From positions 1 through 50,998 of the forward strand of contig DATHJB010000148.1 of the NCBI GenBank assembly GCA_035316325.1: a DNA stretch of 50,998 nucleotides, given 5' to 3'. The translations under genes were made by a program, and so were the position numbers. The DNA comes from Acidimicrobiales bacterium (GTDB lineage: Bacteria > Actinomycetota > Acidimicrobiia > Acidimicrobiales > VFJN01). A model generated the notes under the pieces. The model saw only the letters and a list, made by a program, of their open reading frames with translations. It was not told where the DNA came from and ran no database searches. Shown here piece after piece: positions 1-9,255 of the stretch; within the stretch, counting starts at the first letter, position 1; every line of letters begins with the position of its first letter.

Positions 1-524
1 GGGCTGGTGCCGACGAACACCAGCATCACCTCGCCGGTCCAAAAGGCCTTGACCTCCTCGAACGGTAGGGGAGCGTCGGCGATCGTGCGCCACGAGTCGG
101 TGGCGGGGTCGTAGGCGGCGCCGTCGGCCAGCCGCCCGTCGACGTAGTCGCATTGGGCGAGGTCCGGGCAGGGTGGAGCGTCGGTCCCCCCGGCGATCAC
201 CATCTCCTCGCCGGTCCACACCGCGGCGGCACCCGACCGGGCCGACAGGGGGCCGTCGGCCAACGGCCGCCAGGTGTCGGGGTCGGCCGGGGCGACGGTG
301 GTGGCGGACCCGGTCTCGACGTCGCTGGGCTCGGCGCCACCCCGGAGGAAGGCCACGGCCCCGGTGACCAGCAGCACGACGACGACGCACGCCGCCGCCA
401 GCGGCAGGTAGCGGCGCTGCCGCTCGGCCGCGGCCCGCTCCCGGATGTCCTCCCAGGCCGCCGTCTCGTCCACCGGCTCCAGCCGCTCGACCAGGGCCTG
501 GCGGATCAGGTCATCGGTGTCCAT
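1..524 (-). CDS. Membrane-anchored kelch-like protein, probable sigma-factor partner (partial)
   Basis: The gene is cut by the left window edge; 174 N-terminal residues are visible. The ATG at 524 lies 14 bases inside the upstream sigma gene, so the two are probably translationally coupled. Residues 1-38 are charged and helical. About residues 39-60 form one hydrophobic segment. After a Thr/Ala/Pro-rich stretch the exported part shows two copies of a W-T-G-E-x-M motif followed by a hydrophobic strand (VWTGEEMVIAGG and FWTGEVMLVFVG), the look of kelch-type beta-propeller blades. Position and topology suit a non-classical anti-sigma factor for the neighbouring ECF sigma factor, but no HxxxCxxC zinc motif is seen. 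The fold is moderately supported; the role is inference. Confidence 0.6.
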   Translation of the reverse strand, partial: MDTDDLIRQALVERLEPVDETAAWEDIRERAAAERQRRYLPLAAACVVVVLLVTGAVAFLRGGAEPSDVETGSATTVAPADPDTWRPLADGPLSARSGAAAVWTGEEMVIAGGTDAPPCPDLAQCDYVDGRLADGAAYDPATDSWRTIADAPLPFEEVKAFWTGEVMLVFVGTS

Positions 525-1014
525 CGTTGACCTCCAGTTGCGGGGCGAGGGCGCGGCGGGCGTCGTGGAGGTGCGACTTCACCGTGCCCTCCGCGATCCC
601 GAGGATCTCGGCGGCCTCCGCGACGGGCAGGTCGGCGACGTAGAACAGCGCGACCACGGCCCGCTGCTGGCGGGGTAGGCGGCGGAGGGCGGCGTCGAAG
701 TCGACGGCGGGCAGCAGGTCGTCGGCGGCCGCCCGGCGCGGGGCGAGTCGGGGCAGGGCGGCGTCGTGCCGGCGTCGCCCCCGCCGCTGGTTGAGCGCCC
801 GGTTGACCGCCACCCGCCGCAGCCACATCGCCGGGTCGTCGTACGTGCGCACCCGCGCCCAGTGCCGGCTGGCCTGCACGAAGGCGTCCTGCACGGCGTC
901 GGCCGCGGCCTCGGTGCTACCGACGACCACCGACACCGTGTGCACGAGCCTCGTGTACTCGCGACGGAAGAGCCCCTCGAGGCCCTGGTCGTCCGGCATC
1001 ACGCCCCATTCCAC
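511..1014 (-). CDS. SigE-family ECF RNA polymerase sigma factor
   Basis: Alternative sigma factor that would direct RNA polymerase to its own promoter set. Region 2 covers roughly residues 10-80 (DAVQDAFVQASRHW is the region 2.2-type helix) and region 4 about residues 110-160, with the helix-turn-helix ADLPVAEAAEILGIAEG followed by TVKSHLHDARRAL. Its 167 residues are normal for the SigE-like ECF group without a C-terminal extension. A second in-frame ATG at 999 (MPDDQGLEG) gives a start nearer to the usual family N-terminus and may be the true one. Its 3' end overlaps the membrane kelch-like gene by 14 bases, the usual arrangement of sigma factor and regulator. Confidence 0.88.
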   Translation of the reverse strand: MEWGVMPDDQGLEGLFRREYTRLVHTVSVVVGSTEAAADAVQDAFVQASRHWARVRTYDDPAMWLRRVAVNRALNQRRGRRRHDAALPRLAPRRAAADDLLPAVDFDAALRRLPRQQRAVVALFYVADLPVAEAAEILGIAEGTVKSHLHDARRALAPQLEVNDGHR

Positions 1015-1064
1015 CCCACGACCCCCATCGAGGTTGGGTCGCGGGGTGGGTTCGGCCCCCGGGG

Positions 1065-1142
1065 TCAGTCGACCTCCGGCGTGTAGCAGAGCAGCACGTT
1101 CCCGTTGCCGAACGTGATCGTGCGGTTCAGCTGCAGCTTCAC
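1065..1142 (-). CDS. Possible 25-aa microprotein coupled to the EamA exporter
   Basis: A GTG at 1142 overlaps the TGA of the exporter gene in a GTGA tetranucleotide, and the frame stays open for 25 codons to a TGA at 1065. The peptide starts MKLQLNRTITFGNG and ends LLCYTPEVD, with alternating hydrophobic residues and not the Arg/Pro/Ala-rich composition of antisense frames here. The same start/stop overlap joins many certain genes in this window, which is the main argument for translation. It could instead be the last piece of a deleted gene, or chance. No function can be proposed. Confidence 0.3.
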   Translation of the reverse strand: MKLQLNRTITFGNGNVLLCYTPEVD

Positions 1143-2062
1143 CCGGTCGGTGAGCCCACCAGTGGGTCGGTGCCGACGACGTCGTCTCGACGCGCGCCGG
1201 GAGATACCTGGCGGGTCGACAGCCAGGACCCGGCGAGGATCAGCACCAGCCCGGCCAGGGCGCCGACACCTGGGCGCTCGTCGAGGAAGAGGACGCCGAG
1301 CGCCACCGCCACCAGCGGGTTGATGTAGGTGACCACCAGCGCCCGTCCGGCGCCCACCGCGGCGACGAGGGCGCCGTAGGCCACCAGGCCGGCGGCGGTG
1401 CAGACGAAGCCGAGCACGACGAGGGCCGAGATGGCGGAGCCGGAGGGCGTGGCGTCGGGCGGGTCCAGGGCCGCCGCGGGGATCAGCACGATCGTGGCGA
1501 CGAGGAGGGCGCCGCCCATCGACGCCCGCGGGTCGAGGTCGGCCAGGTGGCGCTTGAGGATCATGGGCCCGGCGGCGTACCCGAGGGCGGCCAGGACGAG
1601 GGCACCGGCGCCGAGCAGCTCGTCGGGCTCGCCCGCCACGTCGACGCCGACCAGCGCCACGACTCCGGCGAGCCCGACCAGCAGCCCGACGAGGCGGCTG
1701 CCGCCGACGCGCTCGCTGGCGTCGAAGCGGAGGGCCAGCAGCGCCACGAACAGGGGAGCGGAGGCGATGATGATGGCGGCCAGCGACGAGTCGACGTGCT
1801 GCTCGCCGGTCGCGATCAGCGGGAACGGGATCACCAGCTCGGCCAGGGCGAACGCCGCGAGCCACTTCCATCGGCCCACGAGGCTCGGCAGCAGCCCGGC
1901 CCGCCACGACAGCCCGAGCAGCGCGGCCGCCCCGATCGTCACCCGCACCCAGGCGAGGAAGGCGGGCGGCACCCCGTCGTCCACCGCCACCTTGATGAAC
2001 AGGTACGGCAGCCCCCAGATGACGGAGACCGCCACGAACAGCCCCAGGACCTTCCGACTCAT
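1139..2062 (-). CDS. EamA/DMT-superfamily permease
   Basis: Inner-membrane carrier of the drug/metabolite transporter superfamily, 307 residues, with the ten hydrophobic helices and two tandem EamA repeats (about residues 5-135 and 150-285) typical of the family. The N-terminus (MSRKVLGLFVAVSVIWG) with P-Y-L-F-I-K in helix 1 is characteristic. Members export amino acids, nucleosides or drugs; the substrate cannot be read from sequence. Its ATG overlaps the TGA of a 48-aa gene (ATGA) and its TGA overlaps a possible 25-aa ORF (GTGA). The divergent neighbour is a MocR-type regulator, which commonly controls adjacent transporters, so PLP- or amino-acid-responsive control is a reasonable inference. 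Confidence 0.85.
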   Translation of the reverse strand: MSRKVLGLFVAVSVIWGLPYLFIKVAVDDGVPPAFLAWVRVTIGAAALLGLSWRAGLLPSLVGRWKWLAAFALAELVIPFPLIATGEQHVDSSLAAIIIASAPLFVALLALRFDASERVGGSRLVGLLVGLAGVVALVGVDVAGEPDELLGAGALVLAALGYAAGPMILKRHLADLDPRASMGGALLVATIVLIPAAALDPPDATPSGSAISALVVLGFVCTAAGLVAYGALVAAVGAGRALVVTYINPLVAVALGVLFLDERPGVGALAGLVLILAGSWLSTRQVSPGARRDDVVGTDPLVGSPTG

Positions 2063-2205
2063 GCGCGGTTGTCCCGCCGCTGCGCCCGGGCCGACCGGCG
2101 GGAGCGGATGGCCAGCTCACGGGCCGGGCGGAGGTGGGCGTGGTGCCCGGCCATCCGGGTGGTGGCCTCGAAGGCGCTGAAGCTGGTGGTGGAGGTGGTG
2201 CTCAT
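2059..2205 (-). CDS. 48-aa basic hypothetical protein upstream of the exporter
   Basis: The ATG at 2205 is preceded by a purine-rich ribosome binding site (AAGGGGAAG, about 4 bases upstream), and the TGA overlaps the exporter ATG in an ATGA, so the peptide is likely translated and coupled to the exporter. The product begins MSTTSTTSFSAFEATTR and ends in an Arg-rich tail (LAIRSRRSARAQRRDNRA), giving a small, very basic peptide without membrane segment or cysteines. It is the first gene of the leftward unit facing the MocR regulator. It could be a coupling leader or a small nucleic-acid-binding protein; no family is recognised. Confidence 0.5.
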   Translation of the reverse strand: MSTTSTTSFSAFEATTRMAGHHAHLRPARELAIRSRRSARAQRRDNRA

Positions 2206-2286
2206 GACGTTCTTCCCCTTGCGGTTGCTCACCGTTGTCGGGTGGCAACGTACGACGCAACCGGTATCTCGGTAAGGTCCAATTCC

Positions 2287-3708
2287 ATGCGGGTTGAGTG
2301 GGCCGGTTTGAGTCCGGAGCTGCTGCTGCGGCTCGACCGCGACGTCGCCGAGCCGCTGCGGTCGCAGCTGGAGCGGGAGTTGCGGGAGGCGATCCGCTCC
2401 GGACGGCTGTCGGCCGACGAGCGCCTGCCGTCGTCGCGGGTGCTGGCCCGGGAGCTCGGTGTGTCCCGCGGCCTGGTGCTCGACTGCTACACGCAGCTCG
2501 AGGCCGAGGGCTACCTGACCGCCCGAGGCGGCTCCGGCACCCGGGTGGCGGCCGGCGCGCACATGCCCTCGCCGGCCCCTGCCGTACCTCGGCCCGCCCC
2601 CGACCCGGCGCCCCGCATCGACGTCGACTTCCGCCCCGGCCTGCCCGACCTCGGCAGCTTCCCCCGGAGCGACTGGGTGCGGGCGCTGCGCGACGCCGCC
2701 CGCGACGCCCCCGACGACGCCTTCGGCTACGGCGACGGCCAGGGCAGCCCTGTGCTGCGGACCGTGCTGGCGTCGTACCTGCGCCGGGTCCGCGGTGCGG
2801 CTGCCGATCCCGGGCACGTCGTTGTCTGCAGCGGCTTCCAGCAGGGCTTGAACCTGGCGCTCCGGGCCGTCGCCGCCGAGGGTGTGGAGCGGGTCGCCGT
2901 CGAGGACCCGGGCGACGGCGAGCACGCCGTGATCGCCCGTCGCCTGGGCCTGGAGCCGGTCCCGGTGCCCGTCGACGCCGCGGGGATCGACGTCGAGGCG
3001 CTCGCTGCCAGCGGTGCCCGGGCCGTGGTGCTCACCCCGGCCCACCAGTCGCCCACCGGCTGCGTGCTCGCCCCCGAACGGCGGCAGGCCCTGGTCGCCT
3101 GGGCCGACGCGGCCGACGCCTTCGTCGTGGAGGACGACTACGACGCCGAGTTCCGCTACGACCGCGAGCCCGTCGGGTCGCTGCAGGGCCTGGCGCCCGA
3201 CCGGGTGGTGTCGATCGGCACGGTCAGCAAGTCGCTGGCCCCGGGGCTGCGGCTGGGCTGGTTGGTCGCCCCGCCGCGGCTCGCGGCGCGGATCGTGGCC
3301 GAGAAGCACCTCGACGACCGGGGCTCGCCGGCGCTCGACCAGCTCGCCCTGGCCACGCTGATCGAGTCGGGCCGCTACGACCGGCACCTGCGCCGCATGC
3401 GGGCGACGTACGGGCGCCGCCGGGCGACGCTGGTCGACGCGCTCGGCCGCCACGCTCCGCACGTCGGCCTCGAGGGCCTGGCCGCCGGCTTCCACGCGGT
3501 TGCCCGCCTGCCTGCGTCGCTCGACGAGGAGGCCGTGGTCGCCGCGGCGCTCGGGCGCTCGGTCGGCCTCTACCCCATGTCCCGGTACCGCTGGCCGGGC
3601 CACAGCGGCCCCCCGTCGCTGGTCCTCGGCTTCGGCAACCTCACCGAGAGCGCCATCGAGCGCGGCATCGCCCGGGTGGCGGACCTCTTCGCGGTCCACC
3701 GGACGTGA
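2287..3708 (+). CDS. MocR/GabR-type regulator (GntR wHTH fused to aminotransferase-like domain)
   Basis: PLP-dependent transcription factor of 473 residues. Residues about 10-80 form a GntR winged helix (SSRVLARELGVSRGLVLDCY) and about 110-470 a fold-type I aminotransferase domain. The PLP-binding lysine is Lys-315 in VSIGTVSKSLAPGLRLGW; the upstream EDDYDAEFRYD segment is also typical. The ATG at 2287 fits the family N-terminus; the longer frame upstream crosses the intergenic region and opposing gene. Family members sense vitamin B6 or amino acids and act on neighbouring genes. The gene diverges from the 48-aa/EamA unit across 81 bases holding short repeats of CGGTA type near 2268-2275, a possible operator region. 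Confidence 0.9.
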   Translation: MRVEWAGLSPELLLRLDRDVAEPLRSQLERELREAIRSGRLSADERLPSSRVLARELGVSRGLVLDCYTQLEAEGYLTARGGSGTRVAAGAHMPSPAPAVPRPAPDPAPRIDVDFRPGLPDLGSFPRSDWVRALRDAARDAPDDAFGYGDGQGSPVLRTVLASYLRRVRGAAADPGHVVVCSGFQQGLNLALRAVAAEGVERVAVEDPGDGEHAVIARRLGLEPVPVPVDAAGIDVEALAASGARAVVLTPAHQSPTGCVLAPERRQALVAWADAADAFVVEDDYDAEFRYDREPVGSLQGLAPDRVVSIGTVSKSLAPGLRLGWLVAPPRLAARIVAEKHLDDRGSPALDQLALATLIESGRYDRHLRRMRATYGRRRATLVDALGRHAPHVGLEGLAAGFHAVARLPASLDEEAVVAAALGRSVGLYPMSRYRWPGHSGPPSLVLGFGNLTESAIERGIARVADLFAVHRT

Positions 3709-3733
3709 GTCGTCGGTCGCCGGTCGTCAATCG

Positions 3734-4390
3734 TCAGCCACTGAGGAAGCTGTAGAGGGTGCGGGGGGAGTCGACCACCCGGCTCACCCCGGCGATCACC
3801 GGGCTGACCTCGTGCTCGGGGTCGCCCGGGCGCAGCGTGCCGACGAACCAGATCTGCTCGATCGTCGGCGGCCCGACCGCCACCTGCTCCAGCACCGACG
3901 GGTCCTGGTCGTGGGCCGCCTCGTACACGGCGGCCAGCGACGTCGACCGGCCCACACCGCCGCTGCAGTGGGCGAACACGCGGCCGTCGGCTTCGTCGAC
4001 CAGCTCGAGGAAGCGACGGATCCTGCCCGGCGTCGGCGCCTGCCCGTCCTCCAGCGGCAGGGAGAAGTACTCCATGCCGAGCGCCTCGAGGGTCTCGGGG
4101 TCGTCCCGGTGGACGCCGTCCTCCCGGACGTCGATCACCGTGGTCACCCCGTGCTCGGCCAGGTCCCGGTAGTCCTGCCGTGAGGGCTGGCCGCCGACGA
4201 GCAGCTTGTCGTCGACCATGCGCAGGTGGGTGATGCCCGGCCAACTGTCGCTGCGGAGCTGCGGGTCCTTGCCCGCCCAGCGGGACCCCACGCCGGCCAG
4301 CAGGATCACCGCGTTGACGGCGGCGAACAGCGCCAGCCAGCCGCCCACCAGGGCGACCGGGATGCGCAGCAGGCGCGGGATCCGACTCAT
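3734..4390 (-). CDS. Membrane-anchored dual-specificity/tyrosine phosphatase-like protein
   Basis: Cysteine phosphatase of 218 residues. The signature C-x5-R loop is present as HCSGGVGRST, with nucleophile Cys-142 and Arg-148; an upstream strand VTTVIDVRE and the loop near Asp-115 fit a dual-specificity fold. Residues about 10-34 form one transmembrane helix, so the catalytic domain is membrane tethered and, by the positive-inside rule (SRIPRLLR before the helix), probably outside. It is convergent with the MocR gene, 25 bases apart. Substrate (phosphoprotein, inositol phosphate or polysaccharide precursor) is unknown. Catalytic class is well supported; role is not. Confidence 0.85.
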   Translation of the reverse strand: MSRIPRLLRIPVALVGGWLALFAAVNAVILLAGVGSRWAGKDPQLRSDSWPGITHLRMVDDKLLVGGQPSRQDYRDLAEHGVTTVIDVREDGVHRDDPETLEALGMEYFSLPLEDGQAPTPGRIRRFLELVDEADGRVFAHCSGGVGRSTSLAAVYEAAHDQDPSVLEQVAVGPPTIEQIWFVGTLRPGDPEHEVSPVIAGVSRVVDSPRTLYSFLSG

Positions 4391-4460
4391 CCGTCCACGC
4401 TACGTGGCGAACGTTCGGGTCCCGTGCCTGCTGGTTGGGGCGGGCGGGTCGTGCCCGGGG

Positions 4461-4913
4461 CTAGCGCCGCTGTTCGAAGAAGCGGTCGGCCTTGTTGCCG
4501 AACAGCACGAACAGGATCAGGCCGGAGATCGCGATCTGCCAGATCGCCGAGAGCGACTCGTTGCGCTGGTCCTCCCAGCTGATCTGCGTGAGGGCGTACA
4601 CGGCGCCGCCGACGTGCAGCACCATGATGAACGCCACCAGGGCCCGGGCCAGGCGGGAGCCGCGGCCGAGCCCGACGGCCACGAGGGCGGTCAGCACGCC
4701 GACGACGATCAGCGCCACCCCGTAGCTGCGCAGCTCCGTCTCGGTCATGCCCAGGTCGTGGCGGACGGAGCGGTCCTCGGCGTTGGCGGCGAAGGCGATG
4801 CCGGCGGCGATGTCCGTCACCGCCACGAGCCAGGTCAGGAGCGTGACGATCGTGACGCCGAAGGGCCGCCGCACCGCCGGGGTCAGGGGTGTGGTGGGGA
4901 AGGACGTGGCCAT
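4461..4913 (-). CDS. Four-helix integral membrane protein
   Basis: Predicted 150-residue protein with four hydrophobic helices at roughly residues 22-43, 65-85, 92-112 and 122-142, and a charged C-terminus (GNKADRFFEQRR). The ATG at 4913 was chosen because the sequence before it in the same frame is Arg/Pro-rich with no helix; a longer frame begins at 4991. No catalytic motif is visible. It lies 70 bases upstream of the phosphatase gene on the same strand and could be co-transcribed. The family is not recognised, so function is unknown. Confidence 0.7.
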   Translation of the reverse strand: MATSFPTTPLTPAVRRPFGVTIVTLLTWLVAVTDIAAGIAFAANAEDRSVRHDLGMTETELRSYGVALIVVGVLTALVAVGLGRGSRLARALVAFIMVLHVGGAVYALTQISWEDQRNESLSAIWQIAISGLILFVLFGNKADRFFEQRR

Positions 4914-5134
4914 GGCCCCAGGATCCTCGGGGTCCCGAGCTACTCCTTCACCCGTCGGGGGTGAACGGCCAAAGCGGCCTGATCGGCGCAACCGGCGTCA
5001 TGATCCTGCGGTTGCCCACTCTCATGGGGCGTCGCGTCGGGACCGGCGGCGTCCTCGCAGCCCGATATGTGGGGATGGCCCCGGCGCGGCGCCTTCGGGC
5101 GGAACCACGTCGGCCCCCGCGGTGTAGGACGGGC

Positions 5135-5770
5135 ATGCGTGCTGCGACGTTCCTGTGCCTGCTCCTGTTGTCGACCGTGCTGGCCGCCGGGCCGGCCGAG
5201 GCCAAGGGCGCCCAGTCGGTCACGATCACGGGACCCGGCCTCGACGAGCCGCTCGAGATCGACCTGGCGGGCGGCAACGACGACACACCGTCGTACCTCG
5301 TGGTCGCCCTCATGGAACTGGCGAACCCCTACTCCATCAATGCCGGGTTGGACCTCGCTCCAGAGCCTCCGCCTCGACCGCTGAAGGACAGGTACACGCT
5401 CACCTGGCAGATGGCCCACCCCACCGACGCCGACCCCTCCGACTCCACAGTGGTCCAGGACGTCTACCCCGACGCCGTCCACAACCCGGTCCTCCACGTC
5501 CGCGCCGGCACCTGGCTCGACTCCGACGGCGGCTGGACCGAATCCAGCCCCGCCCTCCGCGACACCCTCGTCGCCCTCGGCGTCCCGTTGTCGGGCGCCC
5601 CGTCGCTGGCAGCCACCCGCTCCCCGGCCCCCACGCCCTCCGACACCACGGCGCCGTGGCCCCTCCCGGTCACGACCGCCACCGTCGGCGCTGCCGCCGG
5701 CCTCGCCCTCGGCGTCGCCTTCACGAGACGCCGGCTGCGGTCCGGCGCTCAGCTGCCGCCCGGCCGGTAG
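5135..5770 (+). CDS. Exported hypothetical protein with C-terminal membrane anchor
   Basis: Residues 1-25 are a clear signal peptide (MRAATFLCLLLLSTVLAAG, cleavage near AEA-KG). The central part, about residues 26-165, has beta-like segments (SVTITGPGLDEPLEIDL, YTLTWQMAH) and W-L-D motifs but no known catalytic signature. After a Ser/Thr/Pro stretch a second hydrophobic segment (VTTATVGAAAGLALGVAF) is followed by TRRRLRSG, giving an LPxTG-like layout without a sortase motif, so it is probably a C-terminal transmembrane anchor. The start at 5135 is set by the signal peptide. Family not recognised. Confidence 0.65.
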   Translation: MRAATFLCLLLLSTVLAAGPAEAKGAQSVTITGPGLDEPLEIDLAGGNDDTPSYLVVALMELANPYSINAGLDLAPEPPPRPLKDRYTLTWQMAHPTDADPSDSTVVQDVYPDAVHNPVLHVRAGTWLDSDGGWTESSPALRDTLVALGVPLSGAPSLAATRSPAPTPSDTTAPWPLPVTTATVGAAAGLALGVAFTRRRLRSGAQLPPGR

Positions 5771-5838
5771 GTGCCGAGCGTCCAGAGGACGTTCTGCGCC
5801 CGTTCCGGGCGAATGTGACCTCCAATCGCACGGATCTA

Positions 5839-5868
5839 TTGACGATGCGTAGGGAACCGCGCTATTTT
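5839..5868 (+). promoter_or_regulatory. Putative sigma-70-type promoter of the chitinase gene
   Basis: In an unusually AT-rich island a -35 hexamer TTGACG (5839-5844) and a -10 hexamer TATTTT (5863-5868) are separated by 18 bases. The expected transcript start near 5875 precedes the chitinase start codons. Read from sequence only. Confidence 0.5.
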
Positions 5869-5890
5869 TGTATGTAAGGAATACTAACAA

Positions 5891-7741
<1,851 letters not shown>

Positions 7742-7747
7742 AGCTGA

Positions 7748-7789
7748 GCGTCAGGCAGCATCGGCCTTCTAGCTGATGCTGCCTGACGC
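7748..7789. terminator. Perfect 15-bp hairpin between convergent genes
   Basis: GCGTCAGGCAGCATC (7748-7762) is exactly complementary to 7775-7789, with a 12-base loop. It starts 6 bases after the chitinase stop and its right arm overlaps the last codons of the anti-sigma reading frame on the other strand. There is no U-run, as is usual in high-GC actinobacteria. It could end transcription from both sides. Confidence 0.7.
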
Positions 7790-8372
7790 CAGGAAGTCCC
7801 CGTCGGGGGTGACGTCGCCGCTCGTCGGCGCCTCGGTGATCGCCAGCTCGGTGATGGTCGCCCACCACCCGGGCCACCGCCTGGCCGCCGTTGTCGGCGA
7901 GCGTGGCCAGCACGCCGTCGGGGTCCTCCGTCGCCTGTTGCGCCAGGCTCCCGATGTCCGCGCCGTCGTCCTCGGTGCTCCCCAGCGCGTAGCCGAGGAC
8001 CCCACCCGTGATGCCCGCGGCCACGAGGCCCGCCGCGGCGACCAGCCACGGACGCCGCGACGGCCGCAGGACGCGTACGTCCGCGACCGGGCCGACGTCC
8101 TGCTCGTCCTGCTCGGGCTGCTCGGCCTGCTCGGGCTGCTCGGCCTGCTCGATCGCCACGGCGATCCGCTCCCAGACCGCAGGCGGCGGGGCCTCGTCGG
8201 GTGCGAGGACGACGAGGGTCTCGTAGTGGCCGTCGAGCTCGGCTCGGCAGTCGCCACAGCCGGTCAGGTGGTCGTCGACCGCCCGCCGCTCGACGTCCTC
8301 GAGCGCGTCGAGCGCGTAGGCGGCGAGGTCGTCCAGCGGATGATCGCCGATCGTGCCGTTGGGACTGCTCAC
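7769..8372 (-). pseudogene. Anti-sigma factor with zinc-finger (ZAS) domain, apparently frameshifted
   Basis: From a GTG at 8372, which overlaps the upstream sigma-gene TGA as GTGA, the frame encodes an N-terminal ZAS motif H-L-T-G-C-G-D-C, a Gln/Glu linker built on an EQAEQP repeat, one transmembrane helix (WLVAAAGLVAAGITGGVLG) and an extracytoplasmic part. Near 7859-7868 the sensible reading moves to another frame (TITELAITEAPTSGDVTPDG) and ends with TAG at 7769; unshifted, the frame runs on to 7713 into the chitinase end with basic nonsense. One extra base around the CCC at 7861-7863 explains this. It is a real frameshift or a sequencing error. The protein would hold the cognate sigma factor at the membrane. 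Confidence 0.7.
8108..8152 (-). repeat. Short tandem repeat coding the EQAEQP linker
   Basis: Nearly identical 18-base units (GCTCGGGCTGCTCGGCCT on the plus strand) occur about 2.5 times and encode the Glu-Gln-Ala/Pro linker between the zinc finger and membrane helix of the anti-sigma frame. A slippage-prone tract. Confidence 0.7.
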
Positions 8373-8788
8373 CCGGTCACCCCCTCGGCTTGCAGGGTTT
8401 GCCGCAGGTTGAGGAGCCCGCGGCGGAGGCTGCTCTTGACCGTGGCCTCGGTCGTGCCCAGGAGCCGTGCGGTCTCGCGGCAGGAGTGCCCACCGACGTA
8501 GGCCAGGAGTACGGCGTCCCGCTCTCCCCATTGCCCACCCCTACTCACCCCAGAAACCCCTACGCCAGGTACCGCCGCAAGTAGAGCGCTCCTCTCGCCG
8601 GGTTCCAGACCCCGACTGTCTGGATCACCGAGGCTGAGGCCCCCAGCAACCGACACCCCCGGCTGTTTGAGCTCGAGCTCCCTGCGACAAGCCGGTCGTG
8701 GAGCTGATGGGACCCAGATTCGGGCAGCCGTTGCGACCAGTGCCTGACTAGCGGGAATACTCAGTTCTCGATACCCGCAGCGAGACAA
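8369..8788 (-). pseudogene. ECF sigma factor remnant: region 4 only
   Basis: The last 50 or so codons (8369 to about 8524) encode a good sigma region 4: ERDAVLLAYVGGHSCRE, LLGTTEATVKSSLRRGLLNL. The upstream part of the same frame is low-complexity sequence with no region 2, so the core-RNA-polymerase-binding half is missing. The fragment still overlaps the anti-sigma start by GTGA, showing that it was a classical sigma/anti-sigma operon. A protein with region 4 alone could not act as a normal sigma factor; a deletion of the 5' half is the simplest explanation. Region 8525-8805 holds no gene that I can support, only a 7-bp inverted repeat TCCAGAC/GTCTGGA at 8604-8624. Confidence 0.7.
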
Positions 8789-8805
8789 CGACGTGAGGAG
8801 GGGAT

Positions 8806-9255
8806 GTGAGCTGGGACGTGTTCATCATGCGGTTCCCGACCGATCTCTCCGATGCCCGGGACATCCCCAGCGACTGGGAGCCGCCCCGGATCGGCACCAA
8901 CGCCGAGATCCGCCGGACCTTTCTTCGGCTGCTGCCAGACCTCGTGGTCGACCACGACGGTCACGCACGCTACGAGGGCCCCGGCTTCATCCTCAACGTC
9001 GACCTCAGCGGACCCGATGACGAGGTCTCCGAGGCGGTGACCCTTCACTTCTACGGCGGCGGACCCGGCGCCGCCGGCGTGGCCGTGGAGATCACCGAGG
9101 CGCTCGCCGCTCGAGCGATCTCCACCGGCGGGGGAGGCTTCCTCGAACGCGCCACAGCCATGGACGATTGGCGGTGGTGGCAGCGCTACCGCGACCACGC
9201 GCTCGGCGCCTCCGGTCCGCCTGGGCCCGCGTCAGAGCATGCCGGTGAAGACTGA
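8806..9255 (+). CDS. Hypothetical cytoplasmic protein
   Basis: The 149-residue product starts at GTG 8806, with the strong ribosome binding site GAGGAGGGG just upstream; the ATG at 8804 is out of frame and meets TGA at once. The sequence (MSWDVFIMRFP at the start, a central strand VTLHFYGGGPGA, then FLERATAMDDW) is a compact mixed alpha/beta protein with no signal peptide or membrane helix. It resembles uncharacterised actinobacterial proteins beginning MSWDVF, sometimes found near polymorphic-toxin immunity-type genes, but that link is from memory and weak. Function unknown. Confidence 0.7.
   Translation: MSWDVFIMRFPTDLSDARDIPSDWEPPRIGTNAEIRRTFLRLLPDLVVDHDGHARYEGPGFILNVDLSGPDDEVSEAVTLHFYGGGPGAAGVAVEITEALAARAISTGGGGFLERATAMDDWRWWQRYRDHALGASGPPGPASEHAGED

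Noticed and set aside
2059..3699. Long open frame antisense to the MocR gene, and similar long antisense frames elsewhere (for example opposite mrp, the ATPase-cyclase gene and the GS genes)
   Set aside because: Arg/Pro/Ala/Gly-rich composition, no start signals and complete overlap with strongly supported genes; an ordinary effect of very high GC at third codon positions.
3705..3755. Possible 16-codon ORF overlapping the MocR stop as GTGA
   Set aside because: Too short, and it runs into the coding end of the convergent phosphatase gene; no composition signal.
5815..5832. TGTGA half-site upstream of the chitinase promoter as a Crp box
   Set aside because: The second half (TCGCA) is poor and the spacing is seven rather than six; not supported.
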